DNA from: Lachnospiraceae bacterium
GTDB taxonomy: Bacteria > Bacillota > Clostridia > Lachnospirales > Lachnospiraceae
Direction of reading: 5' to 3'
Assembly: GCA_021770345.1 (NCBI GenBank)
Contig: JAETRD010000006.1
Location: 221,454-285,453, forward strand
Length of the DNA: 64,000 nucleotides
Made by a program: the position numbers and the translations under genes. Each line of letters opens with the position of its first letter. Positions within the stretch are counted from its first letter, which is position 1. Of this stretch, positions 34,128-42,267 are shown piece by piece. Under the pieces are notes generated by a model, which searched no databases, was not told the DNA's origin, and saw only the letters and a list, made by a program, of their open reading frames with translations.

Positions 34128-36182
34128 TTACGCATCCACCAGCTGCAGGTCGTAGAGATTTTTGTACAGCCCGTTCTGCGCGAGCAGCTCCTGGTGCGTG
34201 CCGGATTCCCGAATCCGTCCCTGATGCATGACGATGATGTTATCCGCATGCTGAATGGTGGAGAGGCGGTGTGCGACCATGATCGTCGTGCGCCCCTCCA
34301 TCAGCTTTTCTAAAGCGGACGTGATCATGCTCTCAGTCTCGGTGTCGATGTTCGCGGTCGCCTCGTCAAGGACGAGGATGGCCGGGTTGTAGGCGAGGGT
34401 CCGCGCGAACGACAGCAGCTGTCTCTGCCCGGCGGACAGCGTGCTTCCGCGCTCCGTCACCGGGGCGTCGTAACCCTGCGGCATCTTTTCGATGAAAGAG
34501 TCCGCGTGCACGATCTGCGCGGCGCGCTTTACCTCCTCGAGGGAGATCGCCTCGTTGCGCAGGGTGATATTGCTTTTGATATCGCCGGTGAAGAGGAACA
34601 CATCCTGCTGCACCTGACCGATCGCGCCCCGCAGCACATCGGTGTCGATGTCTTTGATGTTTACGCCGTCAATCAGGATTTCGCCCTTCTGGATGTCGTA
34701 ATAGCGGCCGATCAGATTCAGGATAGAGGATTTTCCTGCCCCGGTGGCGCCGACAAAGGCGACGCGCCATCCCGGTTCGATCACAAAGCTGACATCCTTT
34801 AAGATGTAGTCTTCCTTCTCATAGGCAAACCATACATGGCGAAACTCGATGCGGCCCCGGATTTCTACCGCGCGGGGAGCGGCCGGGGAGACGATTTCGG
34901 GCTGCTCGTCGAGAATCGAAAAGATTTTCTCGGCCGAGGCGAGCGAGGACTGCAGCGTTCCGAACTGTTCTGCGAGCTCCTGAATCGGCTCGAAGAAGGA
35001 GCTGATGTAGGCGATAAAGATAAACAGCGTGCCGAGCGAGAGCGTTCCGGAAAGCACCGAGGCGCTGCCCGTGCCGATAATCAGGATCATTGCGAGGACG
35101 GACACCAGGTAGATGGTGGGGCGGAAAATCGCAAAAGTCATGACCTCGCGCCAGTTCGCCGCAAACAGTGCTTCGGATTTGCCGGCGAATTCCTGATACT
35201 TTTCCTTTTCCCGCGCGAAAATCTGGATGAGCTTCATGCCGGAAATATGCTCCGAGAGAAACGTGTTGAGCTCGGTAATCCGGGTTCTTGTCAGCTGATA
35301 CGCCTTCCTGGACATATAGCGGAAAAAGAAGGTCAGACCGGTGACAAGCGGCAGCAGCACAAAAGAGCAGAGCGCCATGCGCACGTTGATGGAGAGCATG
35401 ACGACGGCGTAACCGATGATTTTTACGATATTTTTAAACAGTTTTACGAGAATCGTCGTAAACAGCTCGTTGACGGCCTCGGTGTCGTTTGAGACCCGGG
35501 TCACAAGCTTGCCGACCGGCGTGGTGTTAAAAAAGCTTAAGGACAGACTGTGGATGTGGGAGAAGACCTCCTCGCGCATCGTAAAGATAATCTGCTGTCC
35601 CATTTTCTGCAGCATCCAGGTATCTGCGGCATTCAGCGCAAAGCCTGCGAGAAGCATCGCAAGATAGAGGGCCGCGGCGATGAGAATCCCGGTAAAATCC
35701 GTGCGGCGGAGCTCCTTTAACTGTTCCCGCGCGAGCGGGGCGGCGCCCGAAGTTTCGATAAAAGCGGCCAGAGCATCGTTGTCCGCGTCGAGGAGCGCCG
35801 CGCTCTCTTCGGCGGTGAGGTTTTCCGCCATATAGTAGCGCTCTTCACAGAGAAAAAGCTGGTAGAAGCGGGCGCCTGAATTGCCGGATGACGCTGCCGG
35901 GCTGTCGGAGATGACGGCACCGTCCGGGACATCTGTGCGGTTGTCGGAATTCTCGGCTCCGTCGAAATTTTTTGTCAGATAAATGTCCCCGTAGCGCACG
36001 GCGCCGGGAGTCCCCGCCTCCGTCACGGTGTAGGGCGTATAGTAGCCGTTGATATAGTCGTCGATCGCGTCGCCGATGATGATCGGGCGGTAGAGCTCGA
36101 CTGCAATGATGAGGAGCACGAGGAGCGTGGCGGCCGTCATAACGGTTTTATGCGGTTTTAAGTAGGACAAAAGTCGTTTCAT
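34128..36182 (-). CDS. Heterodimeric ABC exporter subunit with canonical ATPase and ectodomain (BmrD-like)
   Basis: 684 residues: six-helix exporter domain plus ATPase domain. Between helices 1 and 2 (residues ~40-155) lies an unusually large polar insert, just as in the BmrD subunit of BmrCD (673 residues). Walker A GATGAGKSS, signature LSAGQRQ and Walker B ILVLDEATANID with the catalytic Glu are intact. With the 592-residue partner encoded upstream (ATGA overlap) it should form a multidrug or lipid/peptide exporter. Compare the degenerate partner site. Confidence 0.92.
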   Translation of the reverse strand: MKRLLSYLKPHKTVMTAATLLVLLIIAVELYRPIIIGDAIDDYINGYYTPYTVTEAGTPGAVRYGDIYLTKNFDGAENSDNRTDVPDGAVISDSPAASSGNSGARFYQLFLCEERYYMAENLTAEESAALLDADNDALAAFIETSGAAPLAREQLKELRRTDFTGILIAAALYLAMLLAGFALNAADTWMLQKMGQQIIFTMREEVFSHIHSLSLSFFNTTPVGKLVTRVSNDTEAVNELFTTILVKLFKNIVKIIGYAVVMLSINVRMALCSFVLLPLVTGLTFFFRYMSRKAYQLTRTRITELNTFLSEHISGMKLIQIFAREKEKYQEFAGKSEALFAANWREVMTFAIFRPTIYLVSVLAMILIIGTGSASVLSGTLSLGTLFIFIAYISSFFEPIQELAEQFGTLQSSLASAEKIFSILDEQPEIVSPAAPRAVEIRGRIEFRHVWFAYEKEDYILKDVSFVIEPGWRVAFVGATGAGKSSILNLIGRYYDIQKGEILIDGVNIKDIDTDVLRGAIGQVQQDVFLFTGDIKSNITLRNEAISLEEVKRAAQIVHADSFIEKMPQGYDAPVTERGSTLSAGQRQLLSFARTLAYNPAILVLDEATANIDTETESMITSALEKLMEGRTTIMVAHRLSTIQHADNIIVMHQGRIRESGTHQELLAQNGLYKNLYDLQLVDA

Positions 36183-37957
36183 GCCAAAGTCCCTCCTTTC
36201 ATGGCGGACTGCTTTTCGACGAAGGCCGCCTCGAGCTGCTGCTGTTCAAACATTTCCCGATAGATGCCGTTTTCTTTCATCAGGGAATCGTGATTGCCGA
36301 TTTCCGCGGCGGAACCCTCCTCGAGCACCAGAATCAGATCCGCATGCTGAATCGTGGAGATGCGGTGCGCGATCAGGATCGTGGTTTTGCCTGCCCGGTT
36401 TTCTTTCAGGTTGCGCAGAATATGTTCCTCGGTGTCCGTGTCCACCGCGGAGAGCGCGTCGTCGAGAATCAGAATCGGCGCGTCTTTTAACAGCGCCCGC
36501 GCGATCGAGCTCCGCTGTTTCTGTCCGCCGGAGAGCGTGACGCCGCGTTCCCCGACGATGGTTTCGTAGCCGTCCGGAAACTGCACGATGCTGTCGTGGA
36601 TGCAGGCGGCTCTTGTGGCCTGCACGATGGCGTCCATATCCTCGTCCGCCGCACCGAACGCGATGTTGGATTTTAACGTGTCGGAGAACAGGAAGTTATC
36701 CTGCGGCACATAGGCAATCTGTTCCCGCAGCGCCTTTAACGGGATGTCGTTGATATCCGTTCCGTCGATAAAAATCATGCCGGGTTTTGTGTTGTACAGG
36801 TGTAACAGCAGGTTTACCAGTGTTGATTTCCCGTTTCCGGTGCGGCCGATAATCGCGAGCGTCGTGCCGGCGGGCACGTCAAGGCTTAAATCCCGCAGCG
36901 TCGGCTCGCTCTGGCCGCGGTGCGTAAAGGTCAGGTGGGAGAGCGTGATGCGCCCTTTTATGAAAGCCGGCGCCGACGCCTCCGTTTTGTCAAAAATCTC
37001 CGGCGGCTCCTCAAAGACTTCCCGGATACGCCCGATGGATGCGCCGCCCTGCGAAAACATGTGGATGGCGTCCCCGCAGGCGATCATCGGCCAGACTAAC
37101 ATATTGACATACTGGTGAAATGCGACAAAGCGGCCTAAGGTGATATCGCCGAGCAGGGCGAGATAGCCGCCGTACACTAAAGTGACGAGCGTTGACAGAC
37201 CGATGATGACGTCGAGCAGCGGCATTACAATCGCCTGGAGCTTTGCAACATGAAGATTTTTGTCCATCGCATTTTTATTTTCACGGAGAAACGCGTAAAG
37301 CTCGGCGCGCTCTCTGACAAAAGCTTTGATGACACGCACGCCGGAAAAACTTTCCTGCACGAAATCCGTGAGGTCGGAGACCGCCTGCTGGCGGGCCAGG
37401 AAACGTCTGTGCATGATTTTCCCGTAATAGATCTCGCCGAAACAGATGAGAATCATGGGAAGAACGGCCAGCAGTGTCAACTGTACGTTGACATAGTGCA
37501 TCATCTGGAAAATGACCATGACCGTCATGACCGATGCGTCAAACACGCATATGACGGCGGGGCCGATGGCCATGCGGACCGCGTTTAAGTCGCTGGTAAA
37601 GCGCGTCATCAAATCGCCGGTCTTGTGTTCGTTATAGTATTCCACGCTCATTTCCTCGAGGTGCGCAAACATGTCGTTGCGGAGCTCCTTTTCGATGGAG
37701 CGCGACGCGCCGAACAGAAAATAGCGCCAGAGAAAGCGTCCGACGGACAGCGTGATTCCGAGAATCAGGATGGCCGCCAGACAGGAGCGGACCTCGTCCC
37801 AGCCGAATGTGCGGGAGGCCAGCCCGTCGGTGATAGTGCCCGTCAGCTTCGGAACAAAAATATTGGCGTAATCCACGACAAACAGAGTGATGATGCCGGC
37901 AAAATAGCGCAGCCGGTGCCGTTTGACATACTGCAGGATAAATTGAAATGATTTCAT
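36179..37957 (-). CDS. Heterodimeric ABC exporter subunit with degenerate Walker B (BmrC-like)
   Basis: 592 residues: six membrane helices and an ATPase domain (Walker A GRTGNGKST, signature LSGGQKQR). The catalytic Glu after Walker B is replaced by Asp: ILILDDALSAVD. This Glu-to-Asp change marks the degenerate site of BmrC/LmrC/TM287-type subunits. First gene of the two-gene operon; its start is followed by a normal TM1 without the ectodomain of its partner. Substrate cannot be predicted from sequence. Confidence 0.92.
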   Translation of the reverse strand: MKSFQFILQYVKRHRLRYFAGIITLFVVDYANIFVPKLTGTITDGLASRTFGWDEVRSCLAAILILGITLSVGRFLWRYFLFGASRSIEKELRNDMFAHLEEMSVEYYNEHKTGDLMTRFTSDLNAVRMAIGPAVICVFDASVMTVMVIFQMMHYVNVQLTLLAVLPMILICFGEIYYGKIMHRRFLARQQAVSDLTDFVQESFSGVRVIKAFVRERAELYAFLRENKNAMDKNLHVAKLQAIVMPLLDVIIGLSTLVTLVYGGYLALLGDITLGRFVAFHQYVNMLVWPMIACGDAIHMFSQGGASIGRIREVFEEPPEIFDKTEASAPAFIKGRITLSHLTFTHRGQSEPTLRDLSLDVPAGTTLAIIGRTGNGKSTLVNLLLHLYNTKPGMIFIDGTDINDIPLKALREQIAYVPQDNFLFSDTLKSNIAFGAADEDMDAIVQATRAACIHDSIVQFPDGYETIVGERGVTLSGGQKQRSSIARALLKDAPILILDDALSAVDTDTEEHILRNLKENRAGKTTILIAHRISTIQHADLILVLEEGSAAEIGNHDSLMKENGIYREMFEQQQLEAAFVEKQSAMKGGTLA

Positions 37958-37993
37958 TGGAAAATCCCCTTATTCTGATCGTATTTCCTTCTT

Positions 37994-38022
37994 ATTTTAA
38001 TCGTGCAGGAAGAAACTTACAA
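37994..38022 (-). promoter_or_regulatory. Promoter of the heterodimeric ABC exporter operon
   Basis: Minus strand: TTGTAA (38022-38017), 17-bp spacer, TAAAAT (37999-37994), 37 bases before the first start codon. No leader-peptide attenuator like bmrB is evident in this short leader. Confidence 0.6.
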
Positions 38023-38128
38023 GAGGGGGATAAAAAAATGGTTCACGTTTTAATTTTTGGAAAGGGTAAACCGGGCGGAATGATTCCTGCGAGGACAGAA
38101 AATTTTTAGAAAAAACAGAAATTCTTTA

Positions 38129-38158
38129 TTGGAAAAATACGGGTTTCCTGTGTATACT
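38129..38158 (+). promoter_or_regulatory. Promoter upstream of the acyltransferase-like gene
   Basis: TTGGAA (38129-38134), 18-bp spacer, TATACT (38153-38158) with a TGTG extension before the -10. Confidence 0.6.
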
Positions 38159-38233
38159 GAATATACCTTCTCAGAGCGAAGGAGGGCTGCCGCAGCGGGC
38201 AGACAAAATTCACACAACAAGAAAAGGAGAGTA

Positions 38234-38257
38234 CTGTGAAAAATAAATTTTTCACAG
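38234..38257 (+). repeat. Perfect 11-bp inverted repeat in the leader of the acyltransferase-like gene
   Basis: CTGTGAAAAAT / ATTTTTCACAG with a two-base AA centre. It could be an operator or an mRNA hairpin; it overlaps the start of the putative 18-residue leader ORF. Confidence 0.8.
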
Positions 38258-38292
38258 GCAAATTTGTGCTTGCGCCCAAATTCGCGGGCTGA
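38236..38292 (+). CDS. Possible 18-residue leader peptide
   Basis: A GTG at 38236, six bases after a strong AAAAGGAG site, opens a frame of 18 codons (MKNKFFTGKFVLAPKFAG) that ends 16 bases before the acyltransferase-like start. Basic and hydrophobic. It may be a regulatory leader, a bioactive peptide or a truncated gene start. Support is only the ribosome binding site and position. Confidence 0.4.
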   Translation: MKNKFFTGKFVLAPKFAG

Positions 38293-38308
38293 GCAAGAAT
38301 GGGGGATT

Positions 38309-39655
38309 ATGATGAAGGATTTGGAGAAGAGAAAAACAGTGATTCCGCAGGGGGAGATCGCGGGGGCCGGCGAGAAGGTGCAGTATCTGGTACATGAGAT
38401 GAATGATAATACGGTGCGCATCGCGCTGCGGTATCCGGGCCGCCTGTCGGCGGAGATTCTCGCACAGGCCGCGGAGGCGGTCGTCAGCCGCGTGGATGTG
38501 CTGCACGCTTCTTTTCGGTCAACGCCGCTTGACGCGTACTGGATTTACAATGAAGATTTTTCTGCCGGGGATTTCTTTGCGCTGCAGGAGACGGCAGAGA
38601 ACCCGATGATTCTGGCGGAGCAGGCGCTGGTGCAGCCGGTGGCGCCGGACGCGAAGACGCAGCTGCACTGCACGCTGGTACAGGGAGCGGCGGAGAGTGT
38701 ACTGGTGCTGAATATCAGCCATCTGTGCGTGGACGGCGGAGACGGAAAATATCTGCTGGGAAAGCTTGTGGAGGCGTATAATCGGATTGCACGGACGGGC
38801 ACGGCGGACGGGCTGGAGATAAAAAACGGTAGCCGCTCAGCGTTTCAGGTCTATAAAGAGCTTGATCACAGGGAATTACTTGCGGCGATCAAACCCGACA
38901 TGTCCGGTGTGAAGACGGAATTTTGTTTTCCGGAGGAGGAGCCGGGACGTCCGAATATCGTATGGAAATGTATTCCGGCCGCGATTGTCAGACCGGCAGC
39001 CGGGTATGGCAAAGAGCGGAATGCGACGGTGAACGACCTGCTGCTGGCCGCCTGCTACCGGGCGTATGCAAAGCTTTTTGACAGTGCTCCGGGAGAGGCG
39101 CTGAGTATTATGTCGATGATGGATTTGCGGCGCCACTGCAAGGACGGCGAATGCGAGGGGCTCTGCAATATGTCGGGGTCGCTTCCGACCGTTTTGGAAC
39201 ACGGGGTAAGTGGAAGCTTTGCGGATACCCTGGAGGAGGTTGCTGCACAGACGCGGAGCGCAAAGGAGAATCCGATCGCAGGACTCAGCGGTATGCCGCT
39301 GATTCATACGGCGGCGAAGACCACGCCGCTTTGGGTTCTGCTCAAGGTTGCGCACAAAGTGTACGGAAGTATGTCCATCGGTCTGACAAATATGGGAAAT
39401 ATTCCCTGCGACGCGCTGGTGATGGACGGGATGCATCCGACCGGGGGGATTTTCGGCGGCCCGTTAAAGAAAAAACCGGGCATGCAGATTTCCGCAGCCG
39501 GTTTTGACGGAGCCGTCACGCTGTGCTGTGTCGGCGAATACGGGGACGAGGATGCGAAACTCATACAGCGGATGTTGGACCTCATTGAGCAGGAACTACG
39601 CGACATAGGCGTACATGAAGACGAAATGGCAGAAGCTTCCGGCCATCACGAATAG
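38309..39655 (+). CDS. Condensation-domain-like acyltransferase
   Basis: About 448 residues, single domain of the CoA-dependent acyltransferase/NRPS-condensation superfamily. The active-site motif reads SHLCVDGG (H138, D142, G143), a variant of HHxxxDG in which the first His is Ser; the second, catalytic His is kept. GLTNMGNIPCD and GIFGG lie where the floor loop and the DFGWG-like motif are expected. Stand-alone members are alcohol acetyltransferases, PapA5-like or uncharacterised. No carrier protein or NRPS gene is nearby. GGGGG precedes ATG. Its last 60 bases overlap the convergent TrhA gene. Confidence 0.75.
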   Translation: MMKDLEKRKTVIPQGEIAGAGEKVQYLVHEMNDNTVRIALRYPGRLSAEILAQAAEAVVSRVDVLHASFRSTPLDAYWIYNEDFSAGDFFALQETAENPMILAEQALVQPVAPDAKTQLHCTLVQGAAESVLVLNISHLCVDGGDGKYLLGKLVEAYNRIARTGTADGLEIKNGSRSAFQVYKELDHRELLAAIKPDMSGVKTEFCFPEEEPGRPNIVWKCIPAAIVRPAAGYGKERNATVNDLLLAACYRAYAKLFDSAPGEALSIMSMMDLRRHCKDGECEGLCNMSGSLPTVLEHGVSGSFADTLEEVAAQTRSAKENPIAGLSGMPLIHTAAKTTPLWVLLKVAHKVYGSMSIGLTNMGNIPCDALVMDGMHPTGGIFGGPLKKKPGMQISAAGFDGAVTLCCVGEYGDEDAKLIQRMLDLIEQELRDIGVHEDEMAEASGHHE

Positions 39656-40243
39656 ATGGAAAATCTCATGGGAGCCGAAAAAGCGGTGCTTCGCATTAAA
39701 GAGCGGAAGTTTCAGCGCATAGATGACGCCGCCGACCGTGTAGATGATGCCTCCGGCGAGGAGCCACAGAAAAGCGGCCGGGGATAATGTGTCTAAGAGC
39801 GGGCCGAACACCAGCACACAGACCCAGCCCATCGCGATATAGAGGACGGAGGAGAGCCATTTCGGGCAGGAAATCCAAAAGAGTTTTAAGAGCATTCCCG
39901 CAATGGCAATCCCCCAGACAAGCGCAAGCAGCGTATAGCCGGTGCGGCCGCCTAAGACCACGAGGCATACCGGCGTATAGGAACCGGCGATCAGGACGAA
40001 AATCATCATGTGGTCAACCCGGCGGAAGACCGCCAACAGCTTTCCTTTGAGATTGACCGAGTGATAGGTTGCACTGGCGCCGTAGAGAAGCACCATGCTC
40101 AGGCAGAAAACGGCCATGGAGAACAGGGTGACGGCGGAGTCGCCGGAAGCTTTGACGAGAAGCGGGCTCGCAAAGGCGAGTGTGAGCATCATCGCAATAT
40201 AGTGTGTGAGTGCGCTGCCGGGTTCGCGTATCGTAATCTGCAT
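39596..40243 (-). CDS. Hemolysin III / TrhA (YqfA) family membrane protein
   Basis: 215 residues, seven membrane helices. Conserved PAQR-superfamily marks: SATYHSV after helix 2 and HEIFHLFVMAGSFCHF in the last helices (the SxxxH and HxxxH metal-binding residues). Bacterial members influence membrane-lipid homeostasis; the haemolysin name is historical. AGGAGG lies 9 bases before ATG. The 3' end overlaps the acyltransferase gene tail-to-tail by 60 bases. Confidence 0.93.
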   Translation of the reverse strand: MQITIREPGSALTHYIAMMLTLAFASPLLVKASGDSAVTLFSMAVFCLSMVLLYGASATYHSVNLKGKLLAVFRRVDHMMIFVLIAGSYTPVCLVVLGGRTGYTLLALVWGIAIAGMLLKLFWISCPKWLSSVLYIAMGWVCVLVFGPLLDTLSPAAFLWLLAGGIIYTVGGVIYALKLPLFNAKHRFFGSHEIFHLFVMAGSFCHFVFMYAYVA

Positions 40244-40301
40244 AATAAAGTCCTCCTTGTTACAAAATACTTTGACAAATAGTATATGAAAATATTCTAT
40301 G

Positions 40302-40316
40302 TAGTTTTAAAAACTA
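40302..40316 (-). promoter_or_regulatory. Inverted repeat upstream of the TrhA gene
   Basis: TAGTTTT-A-AAAACTA, flanked by further partly symmetric bases, in an AT-rich stretch about 60-75 bases before the start codon. Candidate operator; no regulator gene adjacent. Confidence 0.4.
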
Positions 40317-40427
40317 TGTTAAATATATTATGATACTACTACAAACAAAATATACTGTCAATAAAAATTTTTATGCGTATTAGTGCGCCCGGAGCCGGAA
40401 AAAATGATAAGAACGGTATGGATATCG

Positions 40428-40456
40428 TTGTAGATTGCCGATAAATGCAGTAAAAT
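40428..40456 (+). promoter_or_regulatory. Promoter of the PilZ/HD-GYP pair
   Basis: TTGTAG (40428-40433), 17-bp spacer, TAAAAT (40451-40456). The spacer contains GCCGATAA (40437-40444), identical to the flagellar sigma-28 -10 box, but no matching -35 (TAAA) lies at the right distance. Confidence 0.5.
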
Positions 40457-40498
40457 AAAAACGGATACGATAGCAGGCAGGTAAGAGGGGATGACAGT

Positions 40499-41059
40499 AT
40501 GCAGCCGGCAGGCAGAGATTTAATCGGAAAAAAAATCAGTGTCAGGGATCAGCAGACGGGAGACCTGATTGCCGACACAAAGATAAACAGCTATGATCTG
40601 GTAAACAAAATCATGCATATCGGCGCCTGCGGTGTGCCGCCGCGCCGCGCGCAGAAGGTACAGGTACTTGTGTTTGCGGACGGCGGGGTGTACGAGTACA
40701 TCGGAAATCTCAGACGGTCGTTTGTGTCCAACGAGATGGAGATCGCGCTCTGTTCCCAGGCGAAGAAAAAGGAGGAGCGCAGAAGCAGGCGGCTTACGAT
40801 AAAAGAGCGGGGAGTCGTCGACAAAATCCGGATAGAAGGGCAGTGGGTGACGCTCCGAAAGCCGATTCCGATTCTGACAATAAATATCAGTTCAAACGGT
40901 ATACTGATTCGGACGATTGCGGGAAGCTTTTCCGTGAAAGATCAGATCCAGGTGGCGGTCCGCCTCAAAAGCGGAATGCTGCGGAGCAATTATGAGATAT
41001 GCAGAGTGGTCGACAAGAATACGCAGACAGAACAGTATGGTTGCCGTCTTATGGTATAA
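40499..41059 (+). CDS. PilZ-domain c-di-GMP effector
   Basis: 186 residues with an N-terminal YcgR-N-like region (residues 1-85) and a PilZ domain. The c-di-GMP-binding RxxxR is RRSRR (residues 94-98) and the DxSxxG position reads NISSNG, with Asn replacing Asp as often seen. YcgR-type proteins slow flagella or adjust cellulose/exopolysaccharide synthesis in response to c-di-GMP. It is followed 40 bases later by an HD-GYP gene that may degrade the same messenger. Confidence 0.85.
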   Translation: MQPAGRDLIGKKISVRDQQTGDLIADTKINSYDLVNKIMHIGACGVPPRRAQKVQVLVFADGGVYEYIGNLRRSFVSNEMEIALCSQAKKKEERRSRRLTIKERGVVDKIRIEGQWVTLRKPIPILTINISSNGILIRTIAGSFSVKDQIQVAVRLKSGMLRSNYEICRVVDKNTQTEQYGCRLMV

Positions 41060-41099
41060 TAGCCTCGCAGCTTGAGAATTTGCGATACAGGAGGGCGTA

Positions 41100-42194
41100 A
41101 TGGAAGGAAATGTCAGAGTATTGCGGAAGGTACCCGTCAGCTGTATCCGTGCTGGGATGATCCTGCCGGATGATCTGTACAGCCGGGACGGGAAAGCGCT
41201 TCTGATTCGTGCCGGTGAGACGGTGACGGAGGAGCTTATCACGAAGCTCAATAAGATGGGGACGAAGGATAATTTTGTCATGACCTATGAAACCTCCTGG
41301 CGCGTGATTTCCGGCGAGGGGGCGATGTCGGCCGAGCAGCGCCAGCAGAGGGCGGAAGATGAGGCCGGTTATACCGCATTGAAAGAAGCGGTGCAGAATC
41401 TTCTCACACGGATTTCGGAGACGGCAGAGAACAGTTTTCAGGAGACGGAGGTTGTGGCGAGTGCCGTCATTTCAAAAATCTCATCCGCCGAACTTGGAGA
41501 ATTGCTTCGCTGCATTGATACTCCGCGGGAGATGGATGAAGGACTGCAGCGTCATTCGCTGAATGTGGCGCTTTTAAACGGAATGATGGCGCATTGGATG
41601 CATTTTTCCGGAATCGATGTGAGCAGGATTGTGGTGGGAGGACTTCTTCATGACGTGGGGAAGACCCGGATTCCGGTGGAAATCCTTATGGCAGCCCGGG
41701 GACTGACCGCCAAAGAGCGTGAGGTGATAAAGCAGCATCCGGTCTATTCCTACGATATTGTACATAAAGGGTTTGACTCAGCCATCTGCGATGTGGTGCG
41801 GCATCACCATGAAAAGCTCAACGGCACCGGATATCCGGACGGACTTACAGGGGATGAGATTTCGCTGTTTGCCCGGATTACGGCGATCGCAGATGTCTAC
41901 GACGCGATGGTCTCGGCGCGCAGCTATAAGGCATCCCGGCTGCCCTTTGATATTTTAGACCAGATGGTGCAGGGGGAGTTTAAGGGGCTCGATCAGCATC
42001 TGACGGCGGTGTTTGTCCGGAATATGAAGCATGTATTTAAGAGGAGCGAAGTTTTGATGGTCGACGGAAGCGTCGGTGTTGTGGCGTACATTCCGCCCAA
42101 TGACATCAGCCATCCGATTGTTGTCACGGAGAAGGGACCGAGACAGACGGACGAGCGCTGGTACTGCAGCGAAGTCGCGGATATGCTTCACTGA
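41100..42194 (+). CDS. HD-GYP domain phosphodiesterase
   Basis: 364 residues. The C-terminal half is an HD-GYP domain: catalytic H184-D185 in LLHDVGKTRIP, then HHEKLNGTGYPDGL with the full GYP signature and FARITAIADVYDAM. These enzymes hydrolyse c-di-GMP (some cGAMP) using a di- or tri-iron/manganese centre. The N-terminal ~115 residues have no recognised sensor domain. AGGAGG lies before ATG. A strong terminator follows. Confidence 0.92.
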   Translation: MEGNVRVLRKVPVSCIRAGMILPDDLYSRDGKALLIRAGETVTEELITKLNKMGTKDNFVMTYETSWRVISGEGAMSAEQRQQRAEDEAGYTALKEAVQNLLTRISETAENSFQETEVVASAVISKISSAELGELLRCIDTPREMDEGLQRHSLNVALLNGMMAHWMHFSGIDVSRIVVGGLLHDVGKTRIPVEILMAARGLTAKEREVIKQHPVYSYDIVHKGFDSAICDVVRHHHEKLNGTGYPDGLTGDEISLFARITAIADVYDAMVSARSYKASRLPFDILDQMVQGEFKGLDQHLTAVFVRNMKHVFKRSEVLMVDGSVGVVAYIPPNDISHPIVVTEKGPRQTDERWYCSEVADMLH

Positions 42195-42206
42195 ATAAAG
42201 AGAAAA

Positions 42207-42253
42207 GAGCCGGAAAAACGGGATTGGTTTCATTCCGTTTTCCGGCTTCTTTT
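42207..42253. terminator. Bidirectional terminator between the HD-GYP gene and htpG
   Basis: AGCCGGAAAAACGG (42208-42221) with CCGTTTTCCGGCT (42235-42247), followed by TCTTTT on the plus strand. AAAAG precedes it, so it can also serve htpG from the other side. Confidence 0.85.
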
Positions 42254-42267
42254 ATATTTACAGAAAT

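Noticed and set aside
34071-34136. Inverted repeat GCGGCATGC/GCATGCCGC as terminator of the ABC exporter operon
   Set aside because: The arms are about 40 bases apart and no T run follows on the minus strand.
38236-38292. AgrD-like signal peptide before the acyltransferase
   Set aside because: The frame has no Cys/Ser thiolactone pattern or amphipathic leader, and no AgrB-like protease is nearby; it is kept only as a possible leader peptide.
40437-40444. GCCGATAA as a flagellar sigma-28 promoter for the PilZ gene
   Set aside because: The -10 box matches fully, but no TAAA-type -35 is found 14-16 bases upstream; a sigma-A promoter overlaps it and is preferred.
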